From Larix kaempferi (lineage: Eukaryota > Streptophyta > Pinopsida > Pinales > Pinaceae): a stretch of DNA of 64,000 nucleotides. Positions 36,883-49,247 of this stretch are shown here, piece after piece; positions within the stretch are counted from its first letter, which is position 1; every line of letters starts with the position of its first letter. The notes beneath the pieces are model-generated. The model was given only the letters and a program-made list of their open reading frames with translations. It searched no databases and was not told the origin of the DNA. The stretch is from contig BSBM01000372.1 of assembly GCA_027924585.1 (NCBI GenBank), positions 33,722,001 through 33,786,000 on the forward strand. Reading direction: 5' to 3'. The position numbers and the translations under genes are program-made.

Positions 36883-38160
36883 TGTTGAGCCTCTAACTTT
36901 CCTTTCGCTGACCCAGGTTCTGCGAAGTTCCTTCTCACAGACCCAACAAACCCCTTTTCACCGGCTCTTTCGACAACAACCTGTGAACAGGTTGAGGTCT
37001 CACTCGAGGCGAAGTTATGGGGGATTACAGAAGCAGGTTTCTGTAACCATGGTAATGCGCGGATATGAAGATGGCTTCTTGCGAAGTTCTCCTTATTTCA
37101 CATATGCCTCAATTATAACAGTGCGAATATGTGACTTCGCACCTCGCAGTTCCAACAGTACGGACTCCACTGAATCATTGGTATTCCTTAATGCTTAACT
37201 AGGAAACTACGCATTTATCACATTCATTAACACTTAGCATATTCAAACATGTGTGTCCACCACTTAGCATGCTATTCTCATCAACATACACATGAAAATA
37301 CATATAAAAGCATAAGCATACATGAACACAAAATAACTCATAGATCCAATCGCACAACACAGATATTTACGTGGTTCACCCCCCAAATGGGAGCTACGTC
37401 CATGGGAACTGTTCTTTATATTAGAAGGGAAGGGTTTAATAGTTCTGGTTTGCACACACAACTGCAGACTCCTCTCTTACAATGGATCTCTGCGCACACA
37501 GCTGCAGAGTCTTTCTCTTAAAATAGATCTCTGTGCACATAGTTGCAAAGTCTTTCTCTCTTAGATCTCTTTCTCAGCCTAGATCTACTTGAAGCTATAA
37601 AAGTCCCTAACAAAATCTAATCTTTCTCTAGTGATATCTAACATAATCTAACCTTCCTCTAGTAAGGTCTAACCCTTCCTTATACAAAATTTCCCTTTTT
37701 ATAGATTGTGCCTGAAGGTCACATCTTTACAATAACTATGGGTTGAAACCACATAGTACCCCTAAACCCAAAATGGCATGGTTCTCCTATTGGCCATGCT
37801 TTTTATTTACTTCCCTGGAGCTCTGCTATCCTTTCGCGTCGCTTCTCTGGCTCTGACGCTTCTTCTGACAGTTGCAGTTCTGACGCTGACATGGTGAGTC
37901 CTTTACACTATTCTGCCTCTTTACTCTTTTGCTCCTGTAGCTAACAGTTCACCACTTCATACATAACTACTCCAACTACCTTGAGCGTCCTTAGTACTTC
38001 GCTTTTACTAAGGGGATAGGTCCTTTTCTGTTGACTTCGCATCGCTCCACGCCCTACTCTCGGGAATTGCGGAGTTGCTTCTCCCAAAATTGACCAATGT
38101 TAGGCCTCGCCTAACTTGTACTCTTCCATAAAAACTGTTGCATTTGGGACTCACCCAACA
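36883..38160 (-). repeat. 3' LTR of Tat-like element
   Basis: 1278 bp. On the minus strand it starts TGTTGGG and ends GGCTCAACA, giving TGTTG/CAACA inverted ends. It contains about three imperfect 40-bp subrepeats with CTGCGCACACAGCTGCAGA-like cores near 37450-37560. Confidence 0.92.
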
Positions 38161-38172
38161 GGCCCCTAACAC
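38161..38172 (-). promoter_or_regulatory. Probable polypurine tract
   Basis: Minus strand GTGTTAGGGGCC directly before the 3' LTR. Its position is right for plus-strand priming, but the purine run is short (AGGGG), so it is a weak example. Confidence 0.5.
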
Positions 38173-40713
38173 TCACATGTGGCTCGCCCCCGAGCCACTT
38201 CCACTTGGTTGCTTCGACTGCGCATCCTTTGGGGTACTCAACTTCACAGTGAAGTGCTACAGAGTTGTGCTCGGCTTCATAACTGCTTCCTTAGTTTCTT
38301 GTTCGAACTCCTTAATTGTTTCAAGCATCTCCTATGAGATGGCTTCCCGAAGTTGCTCCTTTACTATATTCTCTGTAGTGTGGAGTTCTTGTAGCTTTTC
38401 CTCAATCTCCTCCGAAATACTGAGCGCTTCTTCCTGCATGGGTTGTAACTTCGCCGAAGTGTCAACCTCCTTCATCCTCAATTCTTTCAGATCTTTATGC
38501 AACTCCTTTGTCTCCGTAAGCTTCTGGATTCTTTTCCTTGGTGGCAAAATCCTTCATAGCCATGTTCACAGAGTCAAGTTCTTTTTGTCGTTGTTGTAGT
38601 TCATCCTGTATCTTTTGTCGTTGTTGTAGTTCATCCTGGCCCATACTTTGGTGATTTATTCAAGTAAGTCTTGACATCTCGTCACTTCCATGGAGATGTT
38701 TTATGTTGACGCCTTCAACTCTTCTGTTCTTACTTCCTTCATGTCCTGCGGAGTGCCAGGTTGCTGCTGAGATTCTAAGTTAGCAATATTTTCTTTGTAG
38801 GCGATCACCATGTCCATCATTTCCACCTTAAGATTGTCCGGAGCAGCACCAATCTTAAGTATGGTTGATTCTACTTCATGCTCTTCTTCACATTCAAGTA
38901 TCTTCGCACAGACTGTTGAAACTGTTTCTTTTAGCTTTCGCTGCTTCTCTTGAACACTGATGAGCTCTCTGGTTGTCTGCGCGGATTCGTCCTTCAATTC
39001 CTTATAGCTTTCCTCCAGCTGCAGATGCTGGTTATAAGAGACAATGTCTATATCTCGGATTTCTTGCACAACCTGCAGATGCAGATTATGTAATTCTTCG
39101 AGGGGTAACATCCCGACATTAATATCTACATGTGCGAGCTTCTTCACACCTTCAGCAAGTTCATCGTTTGGTAATATGATATTAATGGGTTCCATTCGTA
39201 CTAACCGTGGATTCATTGTCAAGGAAGGTGCTCTTCTCTTTCGCTGGCTTGACTCGCCTGATTTACCTTCAGAGTTTGATTCCCTTATCAAGTCCTGTTG
39301 AACTTGTTCCATCCTTAATACCATGCTTTTGAGTTCTGCGAGGTTTTCTTTCAGGCTCTCTTGGACTTCTTTGCTTTTGTTGTCCTTTATGGTGAGCGTC
39401 TCTTCCAGGTTCTCACTAACTAGTTCTATGATGCATTCATAATCATCGGCGTATAACTGCGAATCGAGCGGGGATCTAGTTTCCTTATGCTTCTTCTTTT
39501 TCCCTTTTACTGGCACGATGGTGTCGAGGTCCTTTCACTTTTCTTTGGTTGATCCTTCAACAATGTCTTGTTGAACCTCTTCTAGGTCTGGAACTTTGGC
39601 TTGCGCACTTGTCGTTTCTTCTTCTTGGTTTTGCGCATTTCCAGCTTCGCTTTCGTTTGATGTGGTGATGAGTGCTTCAGGCGCGTCAGACTTCCATTCA
39701 TGCGGCCAGTCTTCCATAATCAACTCAATTTTCTATGCATCCAACTGGTACAAACCTTCAAACCATTCAGGGCTTCCTACTTGTCCTCTTGGCTGAACAA
39801 ATATGGAATGGAGACTGGCTCTGAATGTCATCTTGCGGATGTAGACTGTTGTTACATCCTTGGTAATACGGGGAGTGTTCTTGATCACTTCGCATAACTG
39901 CTGGTAGTATGTAAACAATTGTTCATTATTAACCCGCTTGCCGAATTCTTCCTTCATTCTTTTAGCAAGGTCCATATATTTGGTTTTTCCTACGAACTCC
40001 ATCGCGGGATCAACACCTCTCTTACTAAGATGCGTGATCTGGTATATTATATCAATATTAATGTTGATCTTGCGGTATAGCCACAAGTATCCTTGATGCG
40101 TACATGATAGTAGGGTGCGCACAACTGCGGTGAGATCAGGACTTCGATCAAAATGTGGGATGCGCAGAAGGTTCAGCAACCCGGACGGTACTAGCATCGT
40201 AAGCCAATCTTATGCATGAAGCGTGGATTTCTTCGTTTCTTCATTATACTTTCGGCACATGTACTAATCGGGCTGAAACTGAGGGTACTTGTCATGCTAC
40301 AACAAGTCATGATCCATGAACTTACAATCTGGAAGCCGTCCAAGCAAGTTCTTTTGCAGTTTCACATGGCTTGACATGGGTGGCAAGGGCATGTCATATT
40401 GTGGGTTCTTCAGAAGCTTCACAGGGGGTTCATCGACTCTTTGCAGAGGGATATACTCAGGTATAAGGAAGATGGGCCTCTCGCGGGGTGGTTCTTGCGG
40501 TCCTGGCCTTGGAATCCCTCCGGATCGCGGCTTCTCTTGTTCAGTGCTATGTTGTTTACCATTTTGCTTCGGCTCTCACATGTTGCATGGTGAACTGCTA
40601 GAAGGGGCGCCTTTCTCTAGAACACCTTTCTTTACGGCCGTTTTCATGACTCCCTCTAGACCTGATTTGTGGAAATATTTCAAGATGTTGTCCATTGTTG
40701 ACTGCTCAGACAT
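38173..40713 (-). pseudogene. Additional coiled-coil ORF 3' of integrase in Tat-like element
   Basis: One frame of 847 codons from the ATG at 40713 (MSEQSTMDNILKYFHKSG) to a stop at 38173-38175, which touches the polypurine tract. A Pro-rich N-terminal part (about residues 50-100) is followed by a globular segment (FDRSPDLTAVVRTLLSC, GYLWLYRKININIDIIYQI) and an acidic/Gln-rich linker. A basic patch (VKGKKKKHKETR) precedes a long coiled coil (39480-38330), and the C-terminus is Ser/Gly-rich. Ten in-frame stops, plus a local frame disturbance near a 30-bp doubling at 38585-38640, inactivate it. It is in sense with gag-pol, in the place of env-like ORFs in Athila elements. No signal peptide or membrane segment is seen, so an envelope is not supported. 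Function unknown. Confidence 0.75.
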
Positions 40714-41420
40714 TCACCTCAGATCGCTCTTTTCTTCTTGTTGGTAAAAACTTGGAATTTACAGGCAGTAAAATTTAAAATTTGCGGTAAAACCCGCGAG
40801 CATGTGATCCCACCTATTTATAGGCGCAGCAGCACGAAGGCGCACCCAAAAACGACTAATTAGGCATTAAATTCCATGTCCATTGGCCAAATATCGTTGA
40901 GATATTGGTCCTTTCCTTCATTGAATGTACCTGAACAAAAAAATATGCCTTAAATGCGGAAACAGTTGGTTCCCCAAAAAACTGTACAACGGCTACTTTT
41001 TCGACCAAAAACTATAACGGCTAGCTTTTCCGTAACTTCGCTCACAGTTAGACAGATCTGCGAAGTTAACTGTGTGTTTCTTCTCTTCCATTCTGAACTT
41101 CGTATATGGGTTTCCTTCATGTACTTCACTTCTCAGCTTGCGATATGTGCTTCGCATCGTATTTTTTCATTTTATGAAACTTTGCATTTTACCAAAACTG
41201 TGTGTAGACTATTTATTCTTTAATTTTTAGTGTCCAATTTCAACTGCACTTAACACTTAAAATTTTCTTGTGTTGCTTAATTGATTTCTGGAAGAGTAGG
41301 GCCATCCCTGTAAGGCTTTAGTCTACTCCCATTAACAATTCCTTTCAAAAAATTTCCAAGTAGTGTGGCTAACTGAACTGCACCACCATTATTAACATGT
41401 TTGATAATGTATGGTCCTAA

Positions 41421-43943
41421 CTAATGCATACAAAATTTTCCAGGAAATTTCACAAATTTACTATCATAAAGGAGTACAAGATCTCTTACCTGGAAGAATT
41501 TGTACTTTATATGCCTATCATGCCATGATTTTTCCCTGTCTTTCTGCACTTGTTGGTGAAGACCTGCGATGAAGCGATCTTCCTCCAGCCCAACTAAGTG
41601 TAGTATTCTTTCATCTATTGTCTCTTCATCAGCCATACCTCTGAATGCTGCAATTCTTAGGCTTCGGACTATGTATTCCATTGGCATGACAGCTTCATGT
41701 CCATATGCTAATCTGAAAGGTGTATGACCTGTCAACTTCTTACAATTTGTTCTATATGCCCATAACTCTGTTGGTATTCTTAGATCCCAATCATCCCTGT
41801 TTGTATTGCATACCTTGGTCAGCGCATTTTCCAGTACTTTGTTAAAAGCTTCTACAGTGCCATTAGCTTGTGGATGATATGGTGTGCTCTTCTGATGGTA
41901 GATCTTAAATTCTTCAATCGGGGCTTCAATAGTCCTGTTCAGGAAATGAGTTCCCTGATCACTCATTAGAATATTTGGACATCCAAATCTTGTCCGGATG
42001 TTCTCAAAAATGAACTGCGCGGCAGTGACTGCGCTACAGTCTTTCACTGGTTTTTCCTCTGCCCATATGGTTAGATAATTTGTAGCTATGATGATATATC
42101 TCGAACCAATTCGCTTCCCTGGTGGTTTAATAGGTCCCAAGAATTCAATAGCCCACTTATCGAATGCTTGCAAGGTCAGTTGTGGAATCAGTGGAATTTC
42201 ATCTCTACGAGATGGCTTTCCTGTTCTTTGGCATACATCACAAATTCGACAATGTTCTTTTGAATCCTTGTGTATTGTAGGCCACCATAGTCCTGATCTT
42301 AAAATTTTCTGCATAGTATCCCTTCCTGCGTAGTGTCCTCTCGATACTCCTGAGTGTGATTCAGCAAGTATCATGGGTTTTTCATGTTCCAATACACATC
42401 TTCGCAATACTTCATCTGGTCCTAACTTGTATAATTGTCCTGCAATTAGAGTAAAATCAACTGCTTTTACCACTAATTGTTTCTTCTGTTGCGTAGTAAA
42501 CTCTTTAGGTGCTAGACCTGTAGTCAAGAATTCTACAATGTCCTTATAGTAGTCATTTGTTATGTGAATAGAAAACAACTGTGCATCTGGTAGACTATCT
42601 TCCACATTACTAGGTTCCTCGCGTGACTCAACTCTAGAGAGATGATCAGGTCCTAAATTCAATCTTCCTGGTTTGACAATGATTTCAAAATCATACTCCT
42701 GAAAGAGTAAGATCCATCTACATATTCTTCCCCCTAACACTGTTTTATTGAACAAGTATTTCAAATCTGAGTGGTCAGTAAACATACAGAAATGTTAACC
42801 TAGCAGATAATGTTTGAATTTCTGCAATACATACACCATAGCTAAGCCTTCCCTTTCTGTCGTTGTATAGTTCTTTTCCGCTGAAGATAAATTTATGCTT
42901 GAGAATGCGATGGGGTGATCAATGCCTCCCTCACCTGGTTGAGCTAAGACAATACCAAGTGTTATAGTTGAAGCATCTACATGTACATGAAATGGTTTAT
43001 TCTAGTCAGGAAAGCCTAGAATCGGTGATGTAACCATTTTCTCTTTTAATGTATCCAATCCTTTTTTACAATCCTTAGTCCAACTGTACTTCGCTTCTTT
43101 CTTTAATCATTTATCCATAGGCGTAGTGATCTGCGCATATCCTTTGATGAACATCCTATAGTATCATGTGTGTCCCAATGTAGTGCGTATCTGTTTCACT
43201 GAGTTAGGCGCTAGTAGGTTCACTATAATTGTGATCTTAGTTGGATCAACCATCAATCCTTGCTTACATACAATGTGTCCCAATAGAATTCCATAAGGAA
43301 CACAGAATATGCTTTTCTTTAGATTCAAGAAAATATGATGTTATCTACACTTCGCTAACATCATTCTTAAGTTCTCATAATGGTTCTTCAGTAACCCAAA
43401 TATTGTCTAGTCATCAAAATAGACTTCTAAGAACTTATGAATATACTCCTTAAATGCAGCAAAAACCACTCTGGAAAAAATATCAGGTGCATTTTTCTAA
43501 CCAAAGGGCATAAATGTATACTGAAATGATCCCCATTCAGTCGCAAAGGTTGTCTTGTGTATGTCTTCTGTAGCAATTCTGATCTGATGATATCATGAAA
43601 ATCCATCAGTGAATGAGTATGCTTCATTTCCTCCAACATTATCTAGCACTTCATCTGTAAATGGAGTAGGAAATGGATCATGCAACGAGGCATCATTTAA
43701 ATTTCTAAGGTCCACACAGATTTTGATCTCGCCTTTAGCTTTCTTGTCTTGAATAACCATGGGACTTACCCATTCTGACTCTTCTACTTGTTCAATAATT
43801 CCTGCGTCAAGCATTTTATCAATTTCTTCCTTTACTCTTTCTTTATATCTGGGATTCATTCTGTAAGGCCTTTGCTTAATAGGCTTCACATCTGGCTTGA
43901 ACAGTATTTTCATAACTCCCAAGTCTCCTACAATGCCTTTCAT
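41421..43943 (-). pseudogene. pol: Pol: reverse transcriptase, RNase H, integrase (Tat-like)
   Basis: RT begins near 43943: KQRPYRMNPRYKERVKEEID, then ICVDLRNLNDA, MPFG and YFDD (near 43400). RNase H follows to about 42750 ([13 protein letters not shown]). Integrase to 41421 includes the HHCC finger (H...H...CRICDVC), the core with SDQGTHF and [12 protein letters not shown], and a C-terminal [18 protein letters not shown]. Integrase and the end of RNase H are open for 454 codons, but RT and RNase H carry several stops. The first catalytic Asp of integrase is Glu (KWAIEFLGP). RT and integrase share one frame, offset from the protease frame, so a frameshift lies between 44600 and 43943. Copies element RNA and inserts cDNA; inactive here. 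Confidence 0.93.
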
Positions 43944-44598
43944 CTCGGAAAACTTGGTAGGGAATAAATCTTGATATTCGCGAAATAGGTCTGCAATCTA
44001 TCCTATTGTTTCTTCATCCCAGTAATCCCCAATAGAAGCAAACTTTGGTTCATTCTCAGTAGCAATGTTGATCTTTCTGGTCTTCACAGGACTACTTAGT
44101 TCTAGAATTTCTAAATTAGGTCCCTCAACATCGCGTTCTCCTTCTGAATTAGGTATATTTACATCGCGAGGATCTTCATATTCATCTAATGCGAAGTTAT
44201 ATCATTCAAGGGCATGCTCAAACTGTATAGCTCACTCTGGTTGTTCATATATTGGTAACGGTGCATCATCAAATACCTTCTTTTTAATGATCTGCAAAGC
44301 CTCATGGACACTTCGGAAATCATATTCAAAACTGTTGGAATTTCTTTGTCATGCTGGACCATTCCGTCGTTCCTCTGCGAAGTTCTATGTCTGTGTACCA
44401 GTTCTTTGGTATCTAATCCAATGTGTGTACAAACATATGAACCCATTCTGCTTGTGGTATGTGTGTCCATGCTTTCAAGCAAAGTCCTATATGATCTCTA
44501 GGATCAGTTTGTCCATTATATTTTACTTGTACAAACTCAGTTTGCTCTACAAATCTGATCTCCATCATGTGCTTACATTATTCCCATGTGTCCAGGTT

Positions 44599-45600
44599 CT
44601 ATTTATGCGCAGCCCACCATCTAGCAGGTGTAGCCCGCAATGCTATATCCAAAGCTGCTAACTTATGTTCATTTGAAAATGATACAAGATATTCTTGAAG
44701 AAATGCATGGATATTACCCAACCCATCATAAGTAGGAATTGAACTTACCTCTGTTCGAATCCAACGTAGTGACTTTGTTATCTGTGCACATTGTCTTGAT
44801 GATACTTCGTGCATTCTGCTCTGCTAGTTCTCCAGTCCTGCATCTGATTCTAATATGCAAGAACAGTCACATCTCCAACTCAATGTTCCATCATTTGCAG
44901 GGTTAATGTAATCTGCTTGATTCACTGTCATCTTGTAGATATTATCGAGATCTTGAGTTCTGCATTCTTCTCGTACTAGTTCAACATATCTAGGTCCTTG
45001 TGCAGGGTCCAAAGGTGCGATGACCCTGATATCTGGTCCTTCAAATATCATTTGTTTCTTCTTCAAATTGATAATTGCGAGGTTATCAATTCCCCAATAT
45101 ATTCCCAACAATGCAGGATATGGATTTCTATCATCTATGATTTCAATAACCTCGAAGTTTGCTTTACTCTGCACTCCATCAATGTCAACAAGGAAATTTC
45201 ATAATCTCCCAAAAGGTAGAACCTTTTGTTGATTCGCTAGTCTCAACTATATAGGTGACTAGGATAAATTTGGATTTCCCATATGTTCCCATGTTTTCTT
45301 TTTCAAGACATTCACCTCTGAGCCTAAGTCGAGAATGATCTGGTCCATTTCAAAATCTCCAATCTGAGCACTTAATCTCATTTCTCTTTGGGTCCTTCTA
45401 TGGCTTTTGATATGATGAATTGCACTATCTACATTATTTACTATATTACACTGCTCGTAATGTCCTAATAGGTTCTGTAATTCTCCAAAGGCATTTTCAT
45501 GTCTTAATAGCTTAATGCAGCTCTGTAGGAACTGCATAACAGGACTAGTCTGTTCTGGTGAAGTTCGTGATCCATCATACGAAGTTGGCATATCAATCAC
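44599..45600 (-). pseudogene. Protease and capsid-like segment between Gag and RT
   Basis: The protease carries IILDLGSEVNVL (about 45300-45340), an Asp-Leu-Gly active site as in Tat/Athila-type elements. A conserved block follows (YPALLGIYWGIDNLAIINL). After a basic/acidic linker, 44814-44599 reads like a second, short Gag capsid segment (IPTYDGLGNIHAFLQEYL, then LALDIALRATPARWWAAHK-like), in the same frame as protease and Gag. Several stops interrupt. I recall comparable segments in plant Tat-type elements, but could not check. Confidence 0.78.
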
Positions 45601-47443
45601 AGGTGGTGTTTCACTTCACAATGGGATTCTTGTAGTAGAAGGTTCTAAGTTCTGTAAAAAAATTTGTGCTTCCATGAAGAATTATTTTTCTATGTTCAGG
45701 TTGAAGGCAGGAATTTTTCCAACCGCTTTTCTTATCCAAGCCCCTCAGTAGGCTTTTGTATGTTTATGTGATCTTCAGAAGTAGAGGCTTGAATCGCTTC
45801 TCTGGTCATTTCATGTCATGGCTCCACTTCGCGTCGCAACATGAACGTTGTGATCTTTGTTTCATTTTTCTGCTGCAATCATCTGTATGTTCTAATGCTG
45901 TCATTTTGGTCTTCTCTCTCGCATTTTTCCTTGCAAAATGGGACATGCTTCAATGACATGGTCAAATGACTTACAGTACTTGCAAGTAGTACAAGGATTC
46001 TAACAGTCTCTGGCTAAGTGTCCTAGTTGAGCGCAGTTATAACATACAATATGAACTCTTCCTCTTCTTTGGCCAGTGTTTCATCCTCTTCCTTTGAATC
46101 CTCCATGACCTTTGTATGTGCCTTGATCATACTACACATTTTCATTATTGTTTTGTGTTTCTCCCTAAACTCTGTAAACATCATGTTTTCTTTCTATCAT
46201 GAGGTCATATGCTCTACATTTGTTATCATCATGGCCAACTGATTTACAAAATGTGCAGTACAGGTTCTTTGGTGTTTGTACATACTTCTGAAGTAGGTAA
46301 CAGTCCTTTGGGTGATGTCCTCTACATCAACAAATCTCACACCATGGCCCTTGTTGTTGATTCAATAGATTCGGTGCTCCACTAGCGATGTAATCTCGAA
46401 ATATAGGGCAGTGTTCCTTGGAATGTCCTTCCCCTTTACATTTAGTACACCAATCCTCTTCTCTGGTTTCTTTTTCTTTCTTCATGTCTTGTAGTTGTAA
46501 TGTCAAGTTTGTTAGTTGTGTTTGTATCTGTACCATTCCTGTGCTAGTTTCTCCAATAGGCGAAGCTTCTAGCTTCATTGCAATTTCTAATGCCTCAGTT
46601 TGCAATGCTACCTTCTGTTGCATCAACGATAATCTAATATGGGGCAACAACGCAGCTATGAACCATCCTTGATGTTGTTGCGGCGTTATTTCAAAGATAA
46701 CTTGATCTAATAATGCTTTGAACTTTTGATCAAACTCCCATACAGTCTCATTAGGTTTTTGTTTGATTTCTTTTAATTCTGTGATGCACTGAGATTCGGA
46801 TTTAGGCTTCTTAAATTCTCTAATCAGCGCAGTTCTGATCTCTGCTAATGTTTTGTTATGTGCCACGGAATATTTCATGAACCATGTTAAAGCTCTATCT
46901 CTGAATGTAGTAACTAGTTGAGCTTGTTTTATGGCATCATCTTGGACTTGCTTAACATTCCACACGGCTTCACAGAGAAACCAATGTTGCTCTAGGTCTT
47001 CTAGACCTATTCCTTTAAAGATGGGTAGCTTAATGTCATTTGTCATTCTTCTTCTGGGAGGTGTAGTGTTCTGGAATGATGGATGTATTCCACTACTTGG
47101 AAAATTCTGAGTATTTTGCTCCCGCGGTGTTACTGCTACTAGTGTTCTGTGAACTAACAATATTTTTCTCGTCAACTGGAGGTTTCTGCAGAGTGATAGG
47201 CTGATATCCAATCTGTGTAGGCTCTATTTCACTCTCAGACTCAACCTGATATGAGTTTCTATCACTTCCTAACTCAGTTTCTAGGAATGTGAGAGGTTCG
47301 GCTTCATGATACCTCTTTCTAGTGCTAAGTTTATATCTTTTGCCACTTCTTAAAATACCAACATCTTCATCTGTGTCACTATCCGTGTTACTGAACATTA
47401 CAGACTCAACCCCTAGGAATCTGACTGCATTCTTAAAACACAT
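45601..47443 (-). pseudogene. gag: Gag with five tandem CCHC zinc knuckles
   Basis: The N-terminus probably starts at the ATG at 47443 (MCFKNAVRFLG), with an acidic stretch (SDTDEDVG). A frameshift near 47100 moves it to the main frame. The capsid core (47090-46560) includes PIFKGIGLEDLEQHWFLCEA and ALTWFMKYSV, KPNETVWEFDQKFKALLDQV. Five CX2CX4HX4C knuckles follow between 46452 and 45944: CTKC, CEIC (with a stop inside), CTFC, CYNC and CKYC starts. Knuckles bind RNA during packaging. In-frame stops at several places make it inactive; Gag and protease share one frame. Confidence 0.85.
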
Positions 47444-47919
47444 TTTTCTGCTAACAACATTTTAATGTATAAATTGAGGTTTTGCAGGTACTTACCTCTA
47501 AATCCTTTGAAGAAATCTCCTTCTATTGCGATGTAAGACTTCACAGTGTCCACATCGAATTCTGTAACGTAGCTCTGTAGTACGCTATCCAACCAAAAGT
47601 CTACTGCTCTAGAAATTGGGTTATCAACCTCTTTAAGCCTCTGAATCAACTATGGAGTCCAAACTGTAGGTTCTCCACCCTAGAAACAATTTTTTCGTTA
47701 TGTGAGTCTTGATATCCACTTGTGTATCTCGTTAGCGAAAAATGCGAAGAAAACTACGTGCAAGTCAGAAAATAGATACTTTTGCAACCATTATTCTGTA
47801 GACAAACACATATGTTTGTTCTCCTACTTCGCAAACTCCTTTTCTGTCTGAATCACCCAGTTCTCTATCTCTGTTCTCTCTGGATTCCAATTATCAGAGC
47901 ATATCACCAGTTCAAGCGC

Positions 47920-47932
47920 GGAAACAGAACCA
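47920..47932 (-). promoter_or_regulatory. Candidate primer binding site
   Basis: Minus strand TGGTTCTGTTTCC, two bases inside the 5' LTR. TGG pairing with the CCA tail fits a tRNA primer, but I could not match the rest to a known tRNA; it is not the initiator-Met type. Confidence 0.55.
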
Positions 47933-47934
47933 TT

Positions 47935-49242
47935 TCATGAGCCTCTAACTTTCCTTTGGTCGACCCGGGTTCTGCGAAGTTCCTTCTCACAGACCCAACA
48001 AACCTATTTTTGCCGACCCTTGGGAAACAACCTGCGAACAGGCTGAGGTCTCACCCGAGGCGAAGTTATGGGGGATTACAGAAGCAAGTTTCTATAACAA
48101 TGGTGATGCGCGGATATGGAGCTGGATTCTTGCGAAGTTCTCCTTACTTCGCATATGCCTCAATTGTAACAGTGCGAATATGTGACTGCATACCTCACAG
48201 TTCCAACAGTACAGACTCCGCTGAATCACTGTTGTTCCTTAACGCTTAACTAGGCAACTACGCATTTATCACATTCATTAACACTTATCATATTCAGACA
48301 TGTGTGTTCACCACTTAGCATTCTATTCTCATCAACATACACATGAAAATACATATAAAAGCATAAGCATACATGAACACAAAATAATTCATAGATCCAA
48401 TCTCACAACACAGATATTTACTTGGTTCACCCCCCAGATGGGAGCTACGTCCACGGGAATTGTTCTTTATATTAGAAGGGAAGGGTTTAACAATTCCAGT
48501 CTGCGCACACAGCTGCAGACTCCTCTCTTACAATGGATCTCTGCGCACACATCCGTAGAGTCTTTCTCTTAAAATGGATCTCTGCGCACACAGCTGCAGA
48601 GTCTTTCTCTCTTAGATCTCTCTCTCGTCCTAGATCTACTTGAAGCTCTTCAAGTCTAACAAAATCTAGTATTTCTCTAGTGAGATCTAACATAATCTAA
48701 CCTTCCTCTAGTAAGGTTTAACCCTTCCTTATACAAAGGTCTAACCCTTCCTTATACAAAATTGCCCTTTTTATTGTGCCCGAAAGTCACATCTTTACAA
48801 TAACTATGGGACAAAACCCCATAGTACCCTTAAACCCAAAATGGAACGGTTCTCCTATTGACCATGTTTTGTATTTATTTCGATGGAGCTTTGTTGTCCT
48901 TTCGCGCTGCTTCTCTGGCTCTGATGCTTCTTCTGACAGTCGCAGTTCTGGCCGCAAGGCTTTGATGCTGACATGGTGTGTCCTTTACACCATTTTGCCT
49001 CTTTACTCTTTGCTCATGTAGTTGACATTCCACTACTTCATACATAACTGCTCCAACTACCTTGACCATCCTTAGTGCTTCGCTTTTACTAAGGGGACAA
49101 GTCCTTTTCTGCTGACTTCGCATTGCTCCATGCCCTGCTCCCAGGAATTGCGGAGTTGCTTCTCCCAAAATTGGCCAATGCTAGGCCTCGCCTAACTTGT
49201 ACTTCTTCCATCAAAATTGCTACATTTGGGCCTTACCCAACA
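47935..49242 (-). repeat. 5' LTR of Tat-like element
   Basis: 1308 bp, clearly homologous to 36883-38160 with scattered substitutions. The inner end has TGA where the partner ends ACA. Three 40-bp subrepeats start at 48501, 48541 and 48582. A short extra doubling (ACCCTTCCTTATACAAA) near 48720-48755 is missing in the other LTR. Confidence 0.92.
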
Positions 49243-49247
49243 AGATA

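Larger units (their letters stand above)
36883..49242 (-). mobile_element. Complete Tat-like Ty3/gypsy element with extra 3' ORF (12.4 kb)
   Basis: LTR pair 36883-38160 and 47935-49242, flanked by a perfect 5-bp TSD AGATA (36878-36882 and 49243-49247). Minus-strand order: 5' LTR, primer site, Gag with five zinc knuckles, protease, a second capsid-like segment, RT, RNase H, integrase, a 0.7-kb gap (40714-41420), an 846-codon coiled-coil ORF, polypurine tract, 3' LTR. The protease style (LDLGSEVNVL), YFDD and the segment between protease and RT point to the Tat branch, but the clade was not tested. Many stops and frameshifts, so not autonomous now. Confidence 0.93.

Noticed and set aside
38173-40713. 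Envelope gene of an Athila-like element
   Set aside because: No signal peptide, membrane segment or cleavage-like site; the protein is mostly coiled coil.
47448-47495. Possible intron (AG/GTAAGT ... GCAG) in the Tat-like leader
   Set aside because: 48 nt is too short for a plant intron and its removal does not change the frame.
47886-47932. tRNA-like 3' half (TTCAAGC loop, ending CCA) next to the Tat-like LTR
   Set aside because: The putative T-stem does not pair and no 5' half exists; better explained as a primer binding site region.
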